NCBI GenBank assembly: GCA_900768425.1
Contig: CAAGCR010000020.1
Coordinates: 1 to 5,961, forward strand
Source of the DNA: Clostridia bacterium
GTDB lineage: Bacteria > Bacillota > Clostridia > Christensenellales > UBA1242
Direction: 5' to 3'
Length of the DNA stretch: 5,961 nt
Shown: one piece after another, positions 5,780 to 5,961 of the stretch
How the letters are laid out: each line of letters starts with the position of its first letter
How positions within the stretch are numbered: position 1 is the first letter of the stretch
Position numbers and translations under genes: made by a program
The notes under the pieces: generated by a model
What the model was told of the DNA's origin: nothing
The model's database searches: none
The model's input: only the letters and a program-made list of their open reading frames with translations

Positions 5780-5839
5780 TTGAGCAAGTCAAATTTTAAG
5801 TTGCTAAACGCAACAATCTTGATAAATCAAGGCATCACA
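5766..5839 (+). ncRNA. Predicted cloverleaf (four-way junction), class unknown
   Basis: This 74-nt segment can pair almost completely. The outer stem is tgtgatg (5766-5772) with catcaca (5833-5839), 7 bp. Arm 1 is ttaaaatttga-gcaag-tcaaattttaa (5773-5799), 11 bp. Arm 2 is gttgc-taaac-gcaac (5800-5814), 5 bp. Arm 3 is cttga-taaa-tcaag (5818-5831), 5 bp. Every stem is a perfect Watson-Crick match, and only aat (5815-5817) and g5832 are unpaired at the junction. It is not a tRNA: arm 1 is too long, and the anticodon-loop and T-loop consensus are absent. It begins 4 nt after the orphan gene stop, so it may be a 3'-UTR element, a processed small RNA, or a palindromic intergenic repeat. The strand is assumed from the upstream gene. 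Confidence 0.45.
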
Positions 5840-5876
5840 GTTAGAATATTAAAAAATATATATGCGTCACGATTTC

Positions 5877-5908
5877 AAGTGTTTATTTATGCAAGCATAA
5901 AAACACTT
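5877..5908 (+). terminator. 13-bp hairpin, possible terminator
   Basis: aagtgttt (5877-5884) pairs with aaacactt (5901-5908), and ttatg (5887-5891) pairs with cataa (5896-5900) around the loop caag. Two bases (5885-5886) are bulged. The sequence after it on the plus strand is pyrimidine-rich (ttctctcgttcctt) rather than a clean T run, so termination is plausible but not assured. It would end the orphan-gene/cloverleaf transcript. The remaining bases to 5961 hold nothing else I can support. Confidence 0.4.
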
Positions 5909-5961
5909 TCTCTCGTTCCTTATATATAAACATCAGTTTTGCTTGTGAGTAAACTCCCAGA

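Noticed and set aside
5766..5839. tRNA gene, because of a 7-bp outer stem and cloverleaf shape.
   Set aside because: Arm 1 is an 11-bp helix instead of a D arm, the conserved D-loop, anticodon-loop and T-loop bases are missing, and the arm sizes do not match.
5883..5961. Possible C-terminus of a minus-strand gene entering from the right edge (a frame ending in REKVFLCLHK then stop at 5883-5885; a second frame stops at 5920-5922).
   Set aside because: Only about 25 codons are visible, two frames are equally open, there is no recognisable motif, and the longer one runs into the 5877-5908 hairpin.

Overview
The window is strongly AT-rich. Most starts carry good Shine-Dalgarno (SD) sequences (aaaggag, aggagg, agaggt, gggg) 5-7 nt upstream, and one promoter is a textbook SigA/sigma70 type. 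Together with the family content (CPBP membrane protein, Pdp-type nucleoside phosphorylase, PRC-barrel protein, Myb-like DNA-binding protein), this suggests a low-GC Bacillota genome. An uncultured Clostridia-like gut or environmental lineage is the best guess. The genetic code looks standard. No CRISPR array, rRNA, canonical tRNA or recognisable transposase is present.

Layout: (1) 1-623 (+) is the 3' portion of a CPBP/CAAX-type intramembrane protease; its reading frame is open to the left edge. (2) 624-906 is non-coding. It ends in an 11-bp inverted repeat that straddles the start codon of the next gene and is followed by eight T. (3) 907-1728 (+) is an unrecognised, very AT-rich, beta-type protein. 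Forty nt later comes 1769-3010 (+), a pyrimidine-nucleoside phosphorylase with all expected substrate residues, probably in the same transcript. (4) A strong palindromic terminator (3036-3066) separates it from the convergent gene 3092-3778 (-), a PRC-barrel protein with two barrel-like units and a C-terminal module. (5) A divergent intergenic region (3779-3988) carries two copies of TGTTRCAACT and leads into 3989-4780 (+), a protein with two tandem Myb-like helical repeats and a C-terminal coiled coil. (6) 4991-5761 (+) is an unrecognised soluble 256-residue protein with its own consensus promoter (TTGACA-17-TAAAAT) and ideal SD. It is bracketed by an exact 15-nt inverted repeat (4874-4888 / 5765-5779). 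(7) 5762-5961 has no convincing gene, but 5766-5839 can fold into a near-perfect four-way-junction cloverleaf, followed by a 13-bp hairpin.

Functionally the window looks like ordinary chromosomal genes: nucleoside salvage, a membrane protease, a PRC-barrel protein of unknown role and a DNA-binding protein. The part most worth attention is the right end. There an orphan gene with a strong promoter sits between two structured intergenic regions that share an inverted 15-mer, and the downstream one resembles a compact structured RNA or a palindromic intergenic repeat. No defence system or other multi-gene novel system can be demonstrated from this sequence alone.
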